A DNA stretch of 64,000 nucleotides from positions 2,538,986 to 2,602,985 of the forward strand of contig NZ_LT745763.1 in the NCBI RefSeq assembly GCF_900166595.1, in the 5' to 3' direction. Origin of the DNA: Virgibacillus dokdonensis. GTDB lineage: Bacteria; Bacillota; Bacilli; Bacillales; Amphibacillaceae. Position 1 is the stretch's first letter. Every line of letters starts with the position of its first letter. The notes under the pieces are model-generated. The model made no database searches. It saw only the letters and a program-made list of their open reading frames with translations, and was not told the DNA's origin. The translations under genes were made by a program, and so were the position numbers. Below are positions 16,587 through 26,593 of this stretch, in pieces.

Positions 16587-17411
16587 TTACTTACCAATTT
16601 GTTTAAATGCTTCCGCTTGTTCTTTAATCCCTTTTTCTGCTGCAAATCGTTCTATACTAGAAGCTCCAAAAAAGCCAACAATCCCATCGACTCTTTTAAT
16701 CACATAAGCAGCATCCTCGGGCTCTGCAATTGGTCCACCATGACAAATCGCCATGATTTCAGGATTTACTGATCTACCTGCAGCAATTATTTTTTGAATA
16801 CGCTCCACAGCATCATCTAATGTTAACGCGGTTTGAGCGCCAATGGTTCCTTTTGTTGTTAAACCCATATGTGCTACTAATATATCTGCTCCAGCTGCTG
16901 CCATTCTTTTAGCCTGGTCTTCATCAAAGACATATGGAGTAGTTAACATATCAAGCTCATGTGCTTTACGAATCATATCTACCTCTAAATCGTACCCCAT
17001 TCCCGTTTCTTCCAAATTTTGACGAAAAACACCATCAATTAATCCGACAGTAGGAAAATTCTGTACTCCACTAAATCCTTGGTCTTTCAGTTGCTTTAAA
17101 AATACGTCCATGACACGAAATGGATCTGTTCCATTTACACCTGCTAAAACTGGCGTATCTTTAACAACTGGTAAAACTTCATTACCCATCTCTACGACGA
17201 TTTGATTAGCATCTCCATAGGAAAGAAGCCCAGCTAGAGAACCGCGACCTGCCATGCGATAACGTCCAGAATTATAAATGATCAACATGTCAGCGCCGCC
17301 AGCTTCACTGCTCTTAGCAGTAATCCCAGTACCAGCCCCTACTCCAAGTAAAACATTACCTTCATTTATTTGTTCATGAAATCGTTGTATAATTTCTTTT
17401 CTACTTAACAT
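16587..17411 (-). CDS. TIM-barrel protein of the PEP-hydrolase-like family (PF09370)
   Basis: Predicted cytoplasmic protein of 274 residues. The ATG at 17411 follows AAAGGAGAG. Family motifs are [77 protein letters not shown] and [16 protein letters not shown]. The family is annotated as phosphoenolpyruvate-hydrolase-like, but I know of no proven reaction. It starts one base after the UPF0261 gene. The two together have the same domain order as the plant resistance protein Tm-1, where they are fused. Function unknown. Confidence 0.85.
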   Translation of the reverse strand: MLSRKEIIQRFHEQINEGNVLLGVGAGTGITAKSSEAGGADMLIIYNSGRYRMAGRGSLAGLLSYGDANQIVVEMGNEVLPVVKDTPVLAGVNGTDPFRVMDVFLKQLKDQGFSGVQNFPTVGLIDGVFRQNLEETGMGYDLEVDMIRKAHELDMLTTPYVFDEDQAKRMAAAGADILVAHMGLTTKGTIGAQTALTLDDAVERIQKIIAAGRSVNPEIMAICHGGPIAEPEDAAYVIKRVDGIVGFFGASSIERFAAEKGIKEQAEAFKQIGK

Positions 17412-17412
17412 G

Positions 17413-18639
17413 CTATTTCTCTCCTTTTCTCTTTTCAATTAATTGAATAAGTTTTTCGGCTGCTGCTTCTGCAAAAGCACGGTCATTAATTGCTTTTTCC
17501 AATTCAATTACTTGAACCTTCGTCCTGTCAACGTTTTCTTTTAGCGTTTGAAAAAGCATTTGATCTTCTTTTGGTCCATAGAATGGCTGACCCTCTACAT
17601 CTAAGCCTGATAATCCTTTTAATGGTAAAATTAAAGAAGTGTTCCCTTGTGCTAAGTTTAACTTTTTAGCTATAACTTCCCCAATGCGTTTGTTTTCATC
17701 TACATTTGTGCGCATCAACGTCACTGTTGGGTTATGTTTATAAAATTTGCGCCCAGTAAATTTTTCAGGAACCGACTCATAAGGTCCAAAGTTAACCATA
17801 TCGACTGCCCCAACAGAAACCACTTGTGGAATGTGATGTTTAGCCGCTGCCTCTAAACGATTCGGTCCAGCTGCTAAAACACCTCCAACTAACTCATCCG
17901 CCCATTCCGTAGTAGTAATATCTAGCACACCTTCAATAAACCCATCTTCAATCAGACTCTCCATTGTTTTACCGCCGATTCCAGTGGCATGAAAAACAAG
18001 CATTTCATAACCTTGCTTTTCCACATATGCCTTCGCATAATTAATACACGGCGTCGTTAAACCAAACATGGTAGCTGCTATAAGTGGTTTTTGTTCTATC
18101 TTTTGATTATTTTCAAATCGTAACATCCCTGCAATCGCAAACACAGCATTCGAAAATATTCTTGTAGAAATTTGATTTAAACCTGCTACATCAACGATAG
18201 ATGGGTACATCATTATATCGCTTGTCCCAACATAATGGGCTACATTACCAGAAGCAACTGTAGATACCATCACTTTTGGAACGCCAATTGGTAACGCTCG
18301 CATCCCAGGAGTTACAATGGAAGTTCCACCTGATCCTCCAAAAGAGAGTACCCCTGCAAATTTTCCTGCTTTATACAGTTGAGGTAATAAGATTTCCATA
18401 CCTTTAGATAATACAAGCGTAGCTTTCGCTCGATCTTCTGCAGCTACAATGGATTGTATGTCTTCCCCAGCAGCTTGAAAAATGGCTTCATTTGAAATAT
18501 CTGGCTGAAATTGTGGTCTGAATACACCAGTATGAATGGTTAAGGTTTTAAAACCTAATGACTCAATTAGATGTTTTACATACAAAAATTCTTCTCCTTT
18601 TGTATCAAACGTCCCTGCTAAAGCTATCGTTTTTGTCAA
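17413..18639 (-). CDS. UPF0261 / Tm-1-like ATP-binding domain protein
   Basis: Predicted cytoplasmic protein of 408 residues. A TTG start at 18639 is chosen since AAAGGAGAG lies 6 bases upstream and the family begins [16 protein letters not shown]. Later motifs are [58 protein letters not shown] and [14 protein letters not shown]. The length matches UPF0261 proteins. This domain of tomato Tm-1 binds ATP; the bacterial reaction is not established. It forms an operon with the TIM-barrel gene (one-base gap) and lies 252 bases downstream of a regulator containing the same TIM-barrel domain. Confidence 0.88.
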   Translation of the reverse strand: MTKTIALAGTFDTKGEEFLYVKHLIESLGFKTLTIHTGVFRPQFQPDISNEAIFQAAGEDIQSIVAAEDRAKATLVLSKGMEILLPQLYKAGKFAGVLSFGGSGGTSIVTPGMRALPIGVPKVMVSTVASGNVAHYVGTSDIMMYPSIVDVAGLNQISTRIFSNAVFAIAGMLRFENNQKIEQKPLIAATMFGLTTPCINYAKAYVEKQGYEMLVFHATGIGGKTMESLIEDGFIEGVLDITTTEWADELVGGVLAAGPNRLEAAAKHHIPQVVSVGAVDMVNFGPYESVPEKFTGRKFYKHNPTVTLMRTNVDENKRIGEVIAKKLNLAQGNTSLILPLKGLSGLDVEGQPFYGPKEDQMLFQTLKENVDRTKVQVIELEKAINDRAFAEAAAEKLIQLIEKRKGEK

Positions 18640-18891
18640 TGTACTCTCTCCTTTTTCGTGAATAAATAAACGGCACCATTTGTGAAAGTAAAAGCAGTAT
18701 TGATTTAAAATTACTTTTGCCCTCATCTATATGATACCGTTTTCGGAAGTGAAAATTAATGTCGTTATGTATGTTCATTTTGTCTTTATGTTCACTTTCG
18801 AACTTTTAACACGATCAAACGTTTATAATTTCCTGTAAAAAAACGTAAATGGGATTATAGTTCAAGTATTAACAATCACCCATAATATATA

Positions 18892-20094
18892 CTATTCCTT
18901 TAAAAATCGACTTGGAGACACTCCTTTTCTTTTTTTAAAAATCTTACTGAATTGTACGTAATTCGCATATCCTACCATTTCAGCAATTCTTGCTAAGGGT
19001 AATCTTTCCGTATGCATCATTTCAATAGCCCGATTTAATCGGAAATTGATGAGGTAGTCAACAAAAGAAACGCCTACTTCTTCTTTAAAAAGCGTGCTTA
19101 CATACGTTCTGGATAAGTTTAAAATATTTGCTATATCACTTAAGGTGATTTCTTCCATATAATGATTACTGATATAGTCTTTAATAAACTCTACATAGTC
19201 TTCTTTATTTGCAAATCCTTCCATTATTTTTTGAATAGAAGCTTCATATTGAATGTTAAACGTTTCTTTAAAGGATTTGGTTGTATTTTTAATTACTTGC
19301 TCAGCTGGAATGCGTTCAAACACGGACCCACCAATATACCCATTAATACCCGTACCATCGTACATAAATTGCACATCAATTGGACTATTGACAGGCCCAC
19401 CATAAACCATCTTAATTACATTCGGATTTAATTCATTACATGCTCGAAAAATATCTACGGCTAACTTCTTAGCACTCTGTAAAGACTGAATTTGTTTTGC
19501 GCCTAACACACCACCTGTTGTTAAACCTAAATGAACACAAATAATATCAGCCCCAGCATGAAGCATGTCGATAGCTTGCGATTGATTAAATACAAATGCT
19601 ACTGTAAATAAATCAAGTTGGTTTGCTATTCGGATGGCCTCTACTTCTCTAGAAAAAGTGATATCCTGTGATTCTAACGCCTCTCGAAATTGACCATCAA
19701 TTAAGCCGACAGTTGGATAGTTATTAATCCCAATAAAACCATATTGCTTAATACGAGAAATATAGTCTTCCATATGAAGCATAGGGTCGGTGGCAAATAA
19801 TCCAAAAATAACAGGAATTTTTGACATAACTGGCAACAACTCTTTTGAAGCAAAGTCCATAACTAATTCATTGCTACTCGCACAAGCTGTAAAACCAGCC
19901 AAGGAACTAACACCCATTTGGCGAAAACGCCCAGAACATAATGCTAAGATAAAATCAGCTCCGCCCTGCTCTGCATACTTAGCTGTAAGCCCAGATCCTG
20001 CTGCAACTCCAATCACATGCTTATTTGTTTTTATTTGTTGATTTAACTTTTCAAGCAAACGCCATTTATTATATACCATCCATTTACTCTCCAT
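18892..20094 (-). CDS. AraC-family regulator with an N-terminal PEP-hydrolase-like TIM barrel
   Basis: Fusion of two domains over 400 residues. Residues about 15-280 are a close relative of the enzyme-like protein at 16587-17411 ([59 protein letters not shown]). Residues about 300-400 are an AraC DNA-binding domain with both HTH motifs (LSDIANILNLSRTYVSTLFK and RIAEMVGYANYVQFSKIFKK). The barrel probably works as the ligand sensor, seeing the same metabolite that the downstream proteins handle. It is likely the activator of the UPF0261/TIM-barrel operon. The sensing role is inferred. Confidence 0.85.
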   Translation of the reverse strand: MESKWMVYNKWRLLEKLNQQIKTNKHVIGVAAGSGLTAKYAEQGGADFILALCSGRFRQMGVSSLAGFTACASSNELVMDFASKELLPVMSKIPVIFGLFATDPMLHMEDYISRIKQYGFIGINNYPTVGLIDGQFREALESQDITFSREVEAIRIANQLDLFTVAFVFNQSQAIDMLHAGADIICVHLGLTTGGVLGAKQIQSLQSAKKLAVDIFRACNELNPNVIKMVYGGPVNSPIDVQFMYDGTGINGYIGGSVFERIPAEQVIKNTTKSFKETFNIQYEASIQKIMEGFANKEDYVEFIKDYISNHYMEEITLSDIANILNLSRTYVSTLFKEEVGVSFVDYLINFRLNRAIEMMHTERLPLARIAEMVGYANYVQFSKIFKKRKGVSPSRFLKE

Positions 20095-20289
20095 CTACCT
20101 TGTTTAGAATATACTATACATTAATATTCCGATCTTTGCATAACCAATATGTATATAAAAAATTGAATTGTAGCCAAGTTTAGAAGACGAAATATGTAGT
20201 TTTTATCATACTAAAAATATTGAATTTTATACTTTTACTGAAAATACTTATCCGCAAAACCATTTTCATAATAAAAAGCTCACTAATTA

Positions 20290-21119
20290 TTACGAGCCAT
20301 GTAATAAACACCTATCATTAACGATAAACTTAGTAAACCAAGCAACATACTTTGCTCCAGGAATAAATAGTACTTGGGCTAATAATGTACCGAACAAACG
20401 CGAGGTTACCATCATAAGCGAAACGCCTTTTAAAGTTCGATAACTCCCTCGGTTATTCACCACGTCATCTGCTAAAACAGAAACTTTTGGATCTACAAAA
20501 ACAACAAGTAAAATTGTTGCTATTCCATTAATTAATCCAGAAGCCATGACAGCTGTAGCTGCACGTTCTGGTACAAGCAATGAGGCGTATAAAGTAGCTA
20601 ACACACCTATTGTGTAAATAGCTGTTATGATCATATTCATAAGAAATAGTTTCATTGGTATATCACTGAAACGAATTTCTTTTATATCCGTACGTTTTGG
20701 TAAGCGAAAATGTTTCCACCCGCGCATAAAAAACTCCATTGAAAAGCCTTTTTTTATAAGCGCAGGTATAGATCCTTTTTCATTCGCCAAATGAATAACA
20801 GCTCTAGAAAACAAGGCGATAAACGTTGGGAATACAATAATACCAGCGACAGTATCTGCAGTAGAAGCTGCGATTAGTATACGGTATTGCTCTTCAACCA
20901 TTTGTAGTCCATACGCTGGTGGTGCTGTATCAATAAGGCTTCCCGTAAACGGTTGCTGCATCATATTGGCTAGTCTGATACAATAACCATTACATTAAAT
21001 AAAGCAAGTGCAGAGGCAATCATTTTCACTCTAGCCCCCGATAATCGTACTGCATAAGCTAAAGTTTCAATACTATGTATGACAAAAATAAGGGTTAATT
21101 TCCCAGTAAAAACTTCCAT
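20290..21119 (-). pseudogene. amj: Lipid II flippase Amj, disrupted by a one-base frameshift
   Basis: Amj is the alternate lipid II flippase of Bacillus. Frame 1 starts at ATG 21119 (MEVFTGKLTLIFVIHSIETL) and reads to LFNVMVIVSD then TAG. The rest continues in another frame as RLANMMQQPFTGSLIDTAPP through to 20290. One missing A near 20975-20978 (TCAGA where TCAAGA is expected) explains the break, and repairing it gives about 276 residues, close to the 269 of B. subtilis Amj. Several transmembrane segments are otherwise intact. It could be a real null mutation or a sequencing error. An intact ORF from 20964 lacks the first membrane segments. Confidence 0.8.
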
Positions 21120-21333
21120 AAGGATGACATTCCTTCCCAAAAAGATAAAACAATAGCTTTACATTACCATAATCTTGTTTTAAATGTATAGGTAATCTTC
21201 TTTCTATCAAGCTTTACAACATAGTTATTTGCAAACTCTATTTATGTACACTTTTATTCATTTTTTATCTAGAAAATGTTTTGCGCTATAGCAAAGCATC
21301 AGAGAAACAAAGGCTTTCTTATCTTATAAAAAG

Positions 21334-21364
21334 CCTCCACCTTAAACTCACTGGAAGGTGGAGG
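21334..21364 (-). terminator. Terminator of the metallophosphoesterase gene
   Basis: CCTCCACCTT (21334-21343) pairs with AAGGTGGAGG (21355-21364). On the minus strand the stem is followed by CTTTTTAT. The rest of 21120-21437 shows no gene. Confidence 0.85.
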
Positions 21365-21437
21365 AAATGAGTTAAACTTTCACATGAAAATTTACAGAAA
21401 TATCTACAATAGCAACCTCTCTTATGTTGCTAGTCTC

Positions 21438-22280
21438 TTATTTTAAAATCGCCTTTTCTACCTTATCATTTACAGCAAAATGATGAATAGTTATTTCCGG
21501 ACGACTGCCAATACGAATGTTAAAGCCTGTTTGACCGAGCCCTTCGCTAATATAGAAAGGACGCCCATTTATTTTGTGGAGCCCCTTTATCATATTCATT
21601 TTGACCAACTGTCCCATTTTTTTAAGATGATAAGGTTTTGGCCAGTGGATTTGCCCACCATGAAAATGTCCAGAAAGTAAATAATCAAATCGATAGTCAT
21701 TGATCGTTATGACAACGTTAGGATCATGGGTTAATACTAAATTGGTTCCTTGATTTATACCAGTGAAAGCTTTTTTTACATCACTATGCTTCGTGGAATA
21801 ATTATCAATTCCAATGATATTTATTTTCTTCCCATCTAATTCTATTTGTCTATTTTCATTTTGTAATGTTTGAAATCCATATTCATTTAATACTTTCTTA
21901 AGTTTTACAAAGTTTTTCTCTTTTAACACATAATCATGATTTCCAAAAACAGCAAATGAACCGTACACTGGTTGTAAATTCCTTAAAGCTTTTAGATAGG
22001 GAATTAACTTAGGTATACTCCGTTTCCGATCTAAAAAATCTCCAGTTAGAGCGATTATATCAATATTATAAGAACCGATGCTTTCTATTAAACGGTCTGG
22101 AGTAACGGAAATATTTTCTAAATGCATATCAGAAATATGCAATATTTGAAGCACATTTTCTTTATTATCTCTATCATCTGTATCTATCGTAATTTCATTA
22201 ACGACGAATTTTTGTGTATTTTGATAGCCTTTAAAGAACAAGTAACTAAAAAGAATACATATTACTAAGCCAATATACAA
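21438..22280 (-). CDS. Membrane-anchored calcineurin-like metallophosphoesterase
   Basis: Protein of 280 residues with an N-terminal hydrophobic anchor (about residues 2-17). The phosphodiesterase metal ligands are complete: LHISDMHLE, ALTGDFLDR, VFGNHDY, LTHDPNV and LSGHFHGGQIHWPKP. It resembles the YkuE/YpbG-type proteins of Bacillus; the substrate is unknown. TTG at 22280 is the start, a few bases after GGAGGTGA. It stands alone and ends at a strong terminator. Confidence 0.88.
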   Translation of the reverse strand: MYIGLVICILFSYLFFKGYQNTQKFVVNEITIDTDDRDNKENVLQILHISDMHLENISVTPDRLIESIGSYNIDIIALTGDFLDRKRSIPKLIPYLKALRNLQPVYGSFAVFGNHDYVLKEKNFVKLKKVLNEYGFQTLQNENRQIELDGKKINIIGIDNYSTKHSDVKKAFTGINQGTNLVLTHDPNVVITINDYRFDYLLSGHFHGGQIHWPKPYHLKKMGQLVKMNMIKGLHKINGRPFYISEGLGQTGFNIRIGSRPEITIHHFAVNDKVEKAILK

Positions 22281-22897
22281 TATATCACCTCCGCTACTAT
22301 TATAAAAGCAAACTCTATCATCTGGCTAAAGCAATATATGGAAAAAATACGAGTAGAAAATTCTTTGACAGTTATTTTATAATCAGTATAACCCCAAATA
22401 AAAACCGTCTGGATGATCGTTAATTGGCATTGTACTATGGGAAGAAGCCTTATCTATTTAACAGGAATTGAACTTATGGCAATCATTGGAGGTGTGATGC
22501 TATTAATATGAAGCCGTGGGAACAAAGACCGCGGCCAATAAACCACGTATCGAATGGAACAAATTAACGAAGATAAAAAATCATAGTAAGGTGACGAACC
22601 GATAATGACTTATCGTATGAAGTCGCTTAGTTGCTGGGCAATGAATCAAGACATGTATAAACAGTTATTTCTTTATCCCCTAAGTACTTCATTTATCATT
22701 TCCAATACTGCAAAAAATTCCATTATGATCTATCAGTTAATATTTCGGTCAGTATATATTCCTTTTTTGTCTATTTTCAATATACCGTTCTAAATTCCAT
22801 TATTTTATAAAAAATTTCCATTTAATGGGTTTTTGCAGACAAATTATGAAACATTTTTCTTTCTGCATCGTACTACTTCATAAAGGAGACAAAAAAT
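22281..22897. other. Gene-free stretch with repeat remnants
   Basis: A 24-codon frame at 22437-22511 (MGRSLIYLTGIELMAIIGG then VMLLI) looks like the tail of a membrane protein or a tiny membrane peptide, but has no ribosome site. It is followed by a short family-2 repeat copy. The remainder is very A/T-rich with nothing recognisable. Confidence 0.4.
22518..22660 (+). repeat. Family-2 repeat, short diverged copy C
   Basis: GGAACAAAGACCGCGG, ATCGAATGGAACAAATTAACG, AAGGTGACGAACCGATAATG and GAAGTCGCTTAGTTGCTGGGC occur in the same order as in copies A and B, but the central hairpin region is missing. The block AAGGTGACGAACCGAT is shared with copy D at 35245. Confidence 0.6.
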
Positions 22898-23200
22898 ATG
22901 AATATATGGAGCATCATTTTAGTACCTCTAGCTTTTATTGGTGGGCTGTTTTTGTTCCATTTCCTATCTGGTCATGGAAAAGGGAAAATTGTTTTTGATT
23001 TAGATGAGCGCTATATTAATTATGGTGATTATATACAAGCTATTTTACAAGAATTAAAAAAACAAGGAAAGCAAGCTTTCTATGAAGGTAATGGGCGATT
23101 TATTATTGATGGGGCTCCTTACACGTTTATAGAATGGAACGTTAATTTAGGTGGCTTTCCGACCCAACGAACGGTGTTAAAACAAGATAAAACTTCATAA
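22898..23200 (+). CDS. Hypothetical protein with one N-terminal membrane segment
   Basis: A 100-residue protein with a good ribosome site (AAAGGAGACAAAAAAT before ATG). Residues 3-24 are a single hydrophobic segment; the rest is a small soluble domain (KIVFDLDERYINYGDYIQA, FIIDGAPYTFIEWNVNLGG). I do not recognise the family. The high-quality ribosome site and balanced composition argue that it is real. It stands alone between a repeat-rich gap and a MITE-like element. Confidence 0.65.
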   Translation: MNIWSIILVPLAFIGGLFLFHFLSGHGKGKIVFDLDERYINYGDYIQAILQELKKQGKQAFYEGNGRFIIDGAPYTFIEWNVNLGGFPTQRTVLKQDKTS

Positions 23201-23279
23201 ATATCCGTGCTAAAAATTAGTGATTAGTTGACTGTGTTCTCTCTCTACTAACAATTCTTACATCATGATAAGTGAGGAA

Positions 23280-23429
23280 GGGACATAACTACATACTACC
23301 GCAAATGACCGCAAATGGTATGGCTAATTTACCGCTAGGAAGGAGTCATAGTAGAGGAAAACAAAACGACGGCTTTCACCATAAAAATTTGGTGATAAGC
23401 CGCGTTTGTACTCCTTTTAGTTATGTCCC
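23280..23429. mobile_element. MITE-like palindromic element
   Basis: About 150 bp bounded by perfect 12-bp inverted repeats GGGACATAACTA (23280-23291) and TAGTTATGTCCC (23418-23429). A second stem lies inside (ACGGCTT/AAGCCG and TCACC/GGTGA around ATAAAAATTT). It has no transposase and no clear target duplication. The ends look like transposon termini, so a non-autonomous element is likely. It lies just downstream of ectC and opens a spurious 81-codon frame. Confidence 0.6.
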
Positions 23430-23449
23430 ACGCTCTATAGAGTTGATGT

Positions 23450-23836
23450 TTATTCGGTTAAAAGTGGGTAATATCCTTCTTTTGTATGTGTTTCGGTTCC
23501 TACTAGAGGAGGATTAAAAACACAGACCATGCGCATTTGTGTTTTTGCACGAAGCTCATGTTTATCATTTTCGTTTAATAGATACATAGTGCCTGGCTTC
23601 AGGTTATATACTTCACCAGTTTCCAGCTTTTCTATCTCACCTTCCCCCTCAATGCAATAAACCGCTTCAATATGATTTTTATACCAGAAGAAATTGGTCG
23701 TTCCTGCTTTAATTATCGTATCATTTAAACTAAAACCTACATTATCTTTCTTCATGATAAAACGGCGACTCGTCCAATTGTTACCCGATGTTTCATCTCG
23801 AGTGCCAATGATATCGTCTAGTGATTTAACAATCAT
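23450..23836 (-). CDS. ectC: L-ectoine synthase
   Basis: Cyclises N-gamma-acetyl-diaminobutyrate to the osmoprotectant ectoine. The protein has 128 residues, the family length. It shows MIVKSLDDIIGTRDETSGNNW, the cupin core with FFWYKNHIEAVYCIEGEGEI and the GTMYLLNENDKHELRA strand holding metal-binding His/Glu residues, and ends in KEGYYPLL. It follows ectB with a 17-base gap, as in the usual ectABC operon, and is its last gene. Confidence 0.96.
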   Translation of the reverse strand: MIVKSLDDIIGTRDETSGNNWTSRRFIMKKDNVGFSLNDTIIKAGTTNFFWYKNHIEAVYCIEGEGEIEKLETGEVYNLKPGTMYLLNENDKHELRAKTQMRMVCVFNPPLVGTETHTKEGYYPLLTE

Positions 23837-23853
23837 GCAAATATCTCCTTTAT

Positions 23854-25143
23854 TTATCCTTTAATTTTTAACACCTGTTCAATGCTTACTTCTAAAATAT
23901 CAAACCCTTGGTTGATCCCCGCTTCATCAATAGTTAACGGTGGTAGAAACTTGACAACTTCATCATCTGGTCCAGATGTTTCTATAATTAAACCAATTTC
24001 AAAAGCTTCCTTACAAACGGCTGACGCAAGTTCATTTTTCTCCATGGCAATCCCTTGCATCAGTCCTCTCCCACGAGCTTCCGCTTTTAATGATGGGAAT
24101 TTTTCAATAATATGATCTATACGTTTTTTCATGACCTTACTTTTCCGATGAATAGACTTTGAAAATCCCTCATCCTTCCAAAATTCCGTTAAAGCTTCTG
24201 TTGCTGCAATGAACGCTAAATTATTACCCCGGAATGTTCCGTTATGCTCCCCTGGTTCCCATTGATCATATTCTGGTTTGATTAAAGTAATTGCCATTGG
24301 AAGTCCAATACCACCAATTGATTTTGACATACACACTATATCTGGTATGATACCAGCTAGCTCAAAGCTGAAAAAAGTTCCTGTTCTCCCACATCCAGCT
24401 TGAACATCGTCTACAATTAATAAAATATCCCAACGATCACAAATTAAAGCAACCTTTTGCAGCCATTCCGTGCTAGCCGCATTAATGCCTCCTTCGCCTT
24501 GGACAGTTTCAAGAATAATTGCTGCAGGCAAAGCGACGCCGCTCCCGCTATCTTCTAAAAATCGTTCCAAGTAAGCAATTGAATCCTGATCATCCACATA
24601 TTCGTCAAACGGCATAGAAACACTGTGATGCAGTGGTATCCCGGCCCCATGACGTTTAAATGAATTTCCTGTCACCGACAGCGATCCAATTGTCATTCCA
24701 TGAAAAGCATTCGTAAAGCTTATTACTGTATCACGTCCAGTTACTTTTCTAGCTATCTTCAATGCACTTTCAACTGTATTCGTTCCAGTAGGGCCTGGAA
24801 ACATCACTTTATAATCCATATTTCGTGGTTTTAGAATGGTCTTATAAAAGGTTTGTAAAAATTCTTTACGAGGTGTCGTCCCCATATCCAAACTATGAAT
24901 AATATTATCATTTTGAATATAAGTGATTAGCTTCTGTTGCATCTTTTCATGGTTATGACCATAATTTAAAGCACCAGCACCTGCAAAAAAATCAATATAC
25001 ATATTTCCATCTATATCCCAAAGTTTATGGCCTTTTGCTTTTTCAAAAATCGTCGGCCATCCTCTGCTATAAGTTCTTACTGCTGATTCTAATTCTTCAA
25101 ATGCTTGCATTGGGCTATTTTTTACAACTGTTGTAGTCACCAA
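23854..25143 (-). CDS. ectB: Diaminobutyrate-2-oxoglutarate transaminase
   Basis: PLP aminotransferase that makes L-2,4-diaminobutyrate from aspartate semialdehyde. The 429-residue length is typical. Motifs include [15 protein letters not shown], the cofactor-binding [17 protein letters not shown] and [32 protein letters not shown], and the Schiff-base lysine in [15 protein letters not shown]. It lies 9 bases after ectA and 17 before ectC. Confidence 0.96.
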   Translation of the reverse strand: MVTTTVVKNSPMQAFEELESAVRTYSRGWPTIFEKAKGHKLWDIDGNMYIDFFAGAGALNYGHNHEKMQQKLITYIQNDNIIHSLDMGTTPRKEFLQTFYKTILKPRNMDYKVMFPGPTGTNTVESALKIARKVTGRDTVISFTNAFHGMTIGSLSVTGNSFKRHGAGIPLHHSVSMPFDEYVDDQDSIAYLERFLEDSGSGVALPAAIILETVQGEGGINAASTEWLQKVALICDRWDILLIVDDVQAGCGRTGTFFSFELAGIIPDIVCMSKSIGGIGLPMAITLIKPEYDQWEPGEHNGTFRGNNLAFIAATEALTEFWKDEGFSKSIHRKSKVMKKRIDHIIEKFPSLKAEARGRGLMQGIAMEKNELASAVCKEAFEIGLIIETSGPDDEVVKFLPPLTIDEAGINQGFDILEVSIEQVLKIKG

Positions 25144-25152
25144 ATCATCCTT

Positions 25153-25632
25153 TTATTTGTTATTTTCCCTTGGAATAGGGCCAATCTTATACAACTGTTC
25201 ATCTTCATGTCCTGTTCGTGGAAAATCGACGGAAGTATAGTAATTACCAACAACACATTCTGTATTTAGTTTTTTAGCTAAGCCCATAAATAAATACTGT
25301 GAGGGCAAGTTAGAAGGTGTTACCGTTGCCTCAACAAACTGAATTTCTGCTAACTGCTTTCGTTCTAGCAGTTCAAATAACATACGTGTCGCTAGACCCT
25401 TCCCACGCTGTGAAGTATCAACAGCAACTTGCCAAACAAATAATGTATTCGGTTTATTCGGATGGATAAACCCGGATATAAACCCAACCACTTCTCCCTC
25501 TTCCTCAACGATGATAGATGTTTCAGAAAACATATCACACCATAGAAGATAACTATAAGAAGAGTTTAAATCCAGATTATCAATTTGATGAATTAAATCC
25601 CAGACTGCTGCCCCATCACCTTTTGTAGGCAT
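25153..25632 (-). CDS. ectA: Diaminobutyrate acetyltransferase (5' end doubtful)
   Basis: GNAT acetyltransferase of the ectoine pathway. The body is typical: MPTKGDGAAVWDLIHQID, DLNSSYSYLLWCDMF, the acetyl-CoA loop VDTSQRGKGLATRMLFELL, and PSNLPSQYLFMGLAKKL. The ATG at 25632 has no ribosome site and cuts the usual N-terminus. The frame stays open upstream to about 25720 and encodes TIQTAIRTNSVKSKVEQELT then FR without any ATG, GTG or TTG. A GTG at 25703 behind AAGGGAG is out of phase by one base. One lost A near 25697-25700 would explain this and restore about 183 residues. Confidence 0.88.
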   Translation of the reverse strand: MPTKGDGAAVWDLIHQIDNLDLNSSYSYLLWCDMFSETSIIVEEEGEVVGFISGFIHPNKPNTLFVWQVAVDTSQRGKGLATRMLFELLERKQLAEIQFVEATVTPSNLPSQYLFMGLAKKLNTECVVGNYYTSVDFPRTGHEDEQLYKIGPIPRENNK

Positions 25633-26018
25633 ACGAAATGTAAGTTCTTGTTCTACTTTACTTTTAACTGAATTCGTGCGAATTGCTGTTTGGATGGTTT
25701 CACTTCTCCCTTCGTTTAATATAAGCTTCTATATAAGCTTATAAATAAATCAACTACATCGTCAAAAGGCTTTAAGTAGCATTTAGGAAGATTAAATGTG
25801 TTCAGCAGCCCTCACGGTTGTAGAATATGCCCTCCTTTAAGAATAGCTACGAAAAATTCTAAATAATAGTATTGTTATCTAAATTCGATGATAAATAAAA
25901 CAACATCTCTTACCATTCGACAATTATTGCATCTTTAGCTAGCGTTATTATACAATTAAATGGTAAATGTAACTAATTGTAGGTTTTATTCCTTTTTTGA
26001 ATAGATGCCTCCTATAAT

Positions 26019-26240
26019 GGAACAAAGGTGCAAGCGTCCGTTTAGCAACGTAGTGAGTGGAACGAATCAACGAAAGTTTTAGGAAGCCTGCCACTAAAAC
26101 AGGGGTATGTCGACGCACGAAGGCAAGCCCGTTTTTAGTCGGCCTTCCTATTTAGCACGAACCGATGGTGCCTTAGCTTAGGGCAATGGAGTGAAGTCGC
26201 CTAGTTGCTGGGCGCTGGAGTCGACGTAGCTATTCCGTTA
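26019..26240 (+). repeat. Family-2 structured intergenic repeat, copy B
   Basis: Starts GGAACAAAGGTGCAAGCGTCC and runs to GGGCGCTGGAGTCGACG. It matches copy A (14814-15040) almost throughout, including CCACTAAAACAGGGGTATG, AAGCCCGTTTTTAGTCGGCC and GGAGTGAAGTCGCCTAGTTG. It is followed by TTTTATACTTTCTTAT and then a family-1 copy, so the two families sit next to each other. Confidence 0.75.
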
Positions 26241-26282
26241 AATCGGTATCCAAAAGCAACAAATTTTATACTTTCTTATCCT

Positions 26283-26386
26283 CTTAGAAAAACTTAACTT
26301 TTTCACCAAGGCTTGATGGCGATGGAATGCGTCGTTTTTCTTATACTAATAAGCCTAGAGGTTCTATACTTTCCTATAGTAAAAAA
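26283..26386 (+). repeat. Family-1 intergenic repeat copy
   Basis: TTAGAAAAACTTAAC, CACCAAGGCTTGATGGCGATGG, CGTTTTTCTTATACTAATAA and CTATACTTTCCTATAGTAA follow the family-1 order, with a weakened first hairpin. Confidence 0.7.
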
Positions 26387-26423
26387 TACCCGAACATTAA
26401 ATGACGATGATCGGGTATTTTTT
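26381..26423. terminator. Terminator-like hairpin with A and T tracts
   Basis: AAAAAATACCCGA (26381-26393) pairs with TCGGGTATTTTTT (26411-26423). T-runs would follow on either strand. It has no adjacent gene on the left within 600 bases, so it may end a long or unseen transcript, or be part of the repeat complex. Confidence 0.6.
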
Positions 26424-26593
26424 CAATTCTTAAGTACGATTACAAATATATATGTTTGGTTACCGAATTCTAATAGTGTGAAAAGGGATTTTCTTGTCTC
26501 CCATTAATTACTAAATGTTAGGTCTGAAAAGGTATCTCATTCTTTTTGAACTAACAACAGCTTATGAACCGTAAGATATAATTAAAGCATGGG

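Noticed and set aside
23272..23517. 81-codon frame between the hypothetical gene and ectC
   Set aside because: It lies across the MITE-like palindrome and runs into ectC antisense.
26313..26507. 64-codon frame in the gap before the amidohydrolase gene
   Set aside because: Composed of repeat and terminator sequence.
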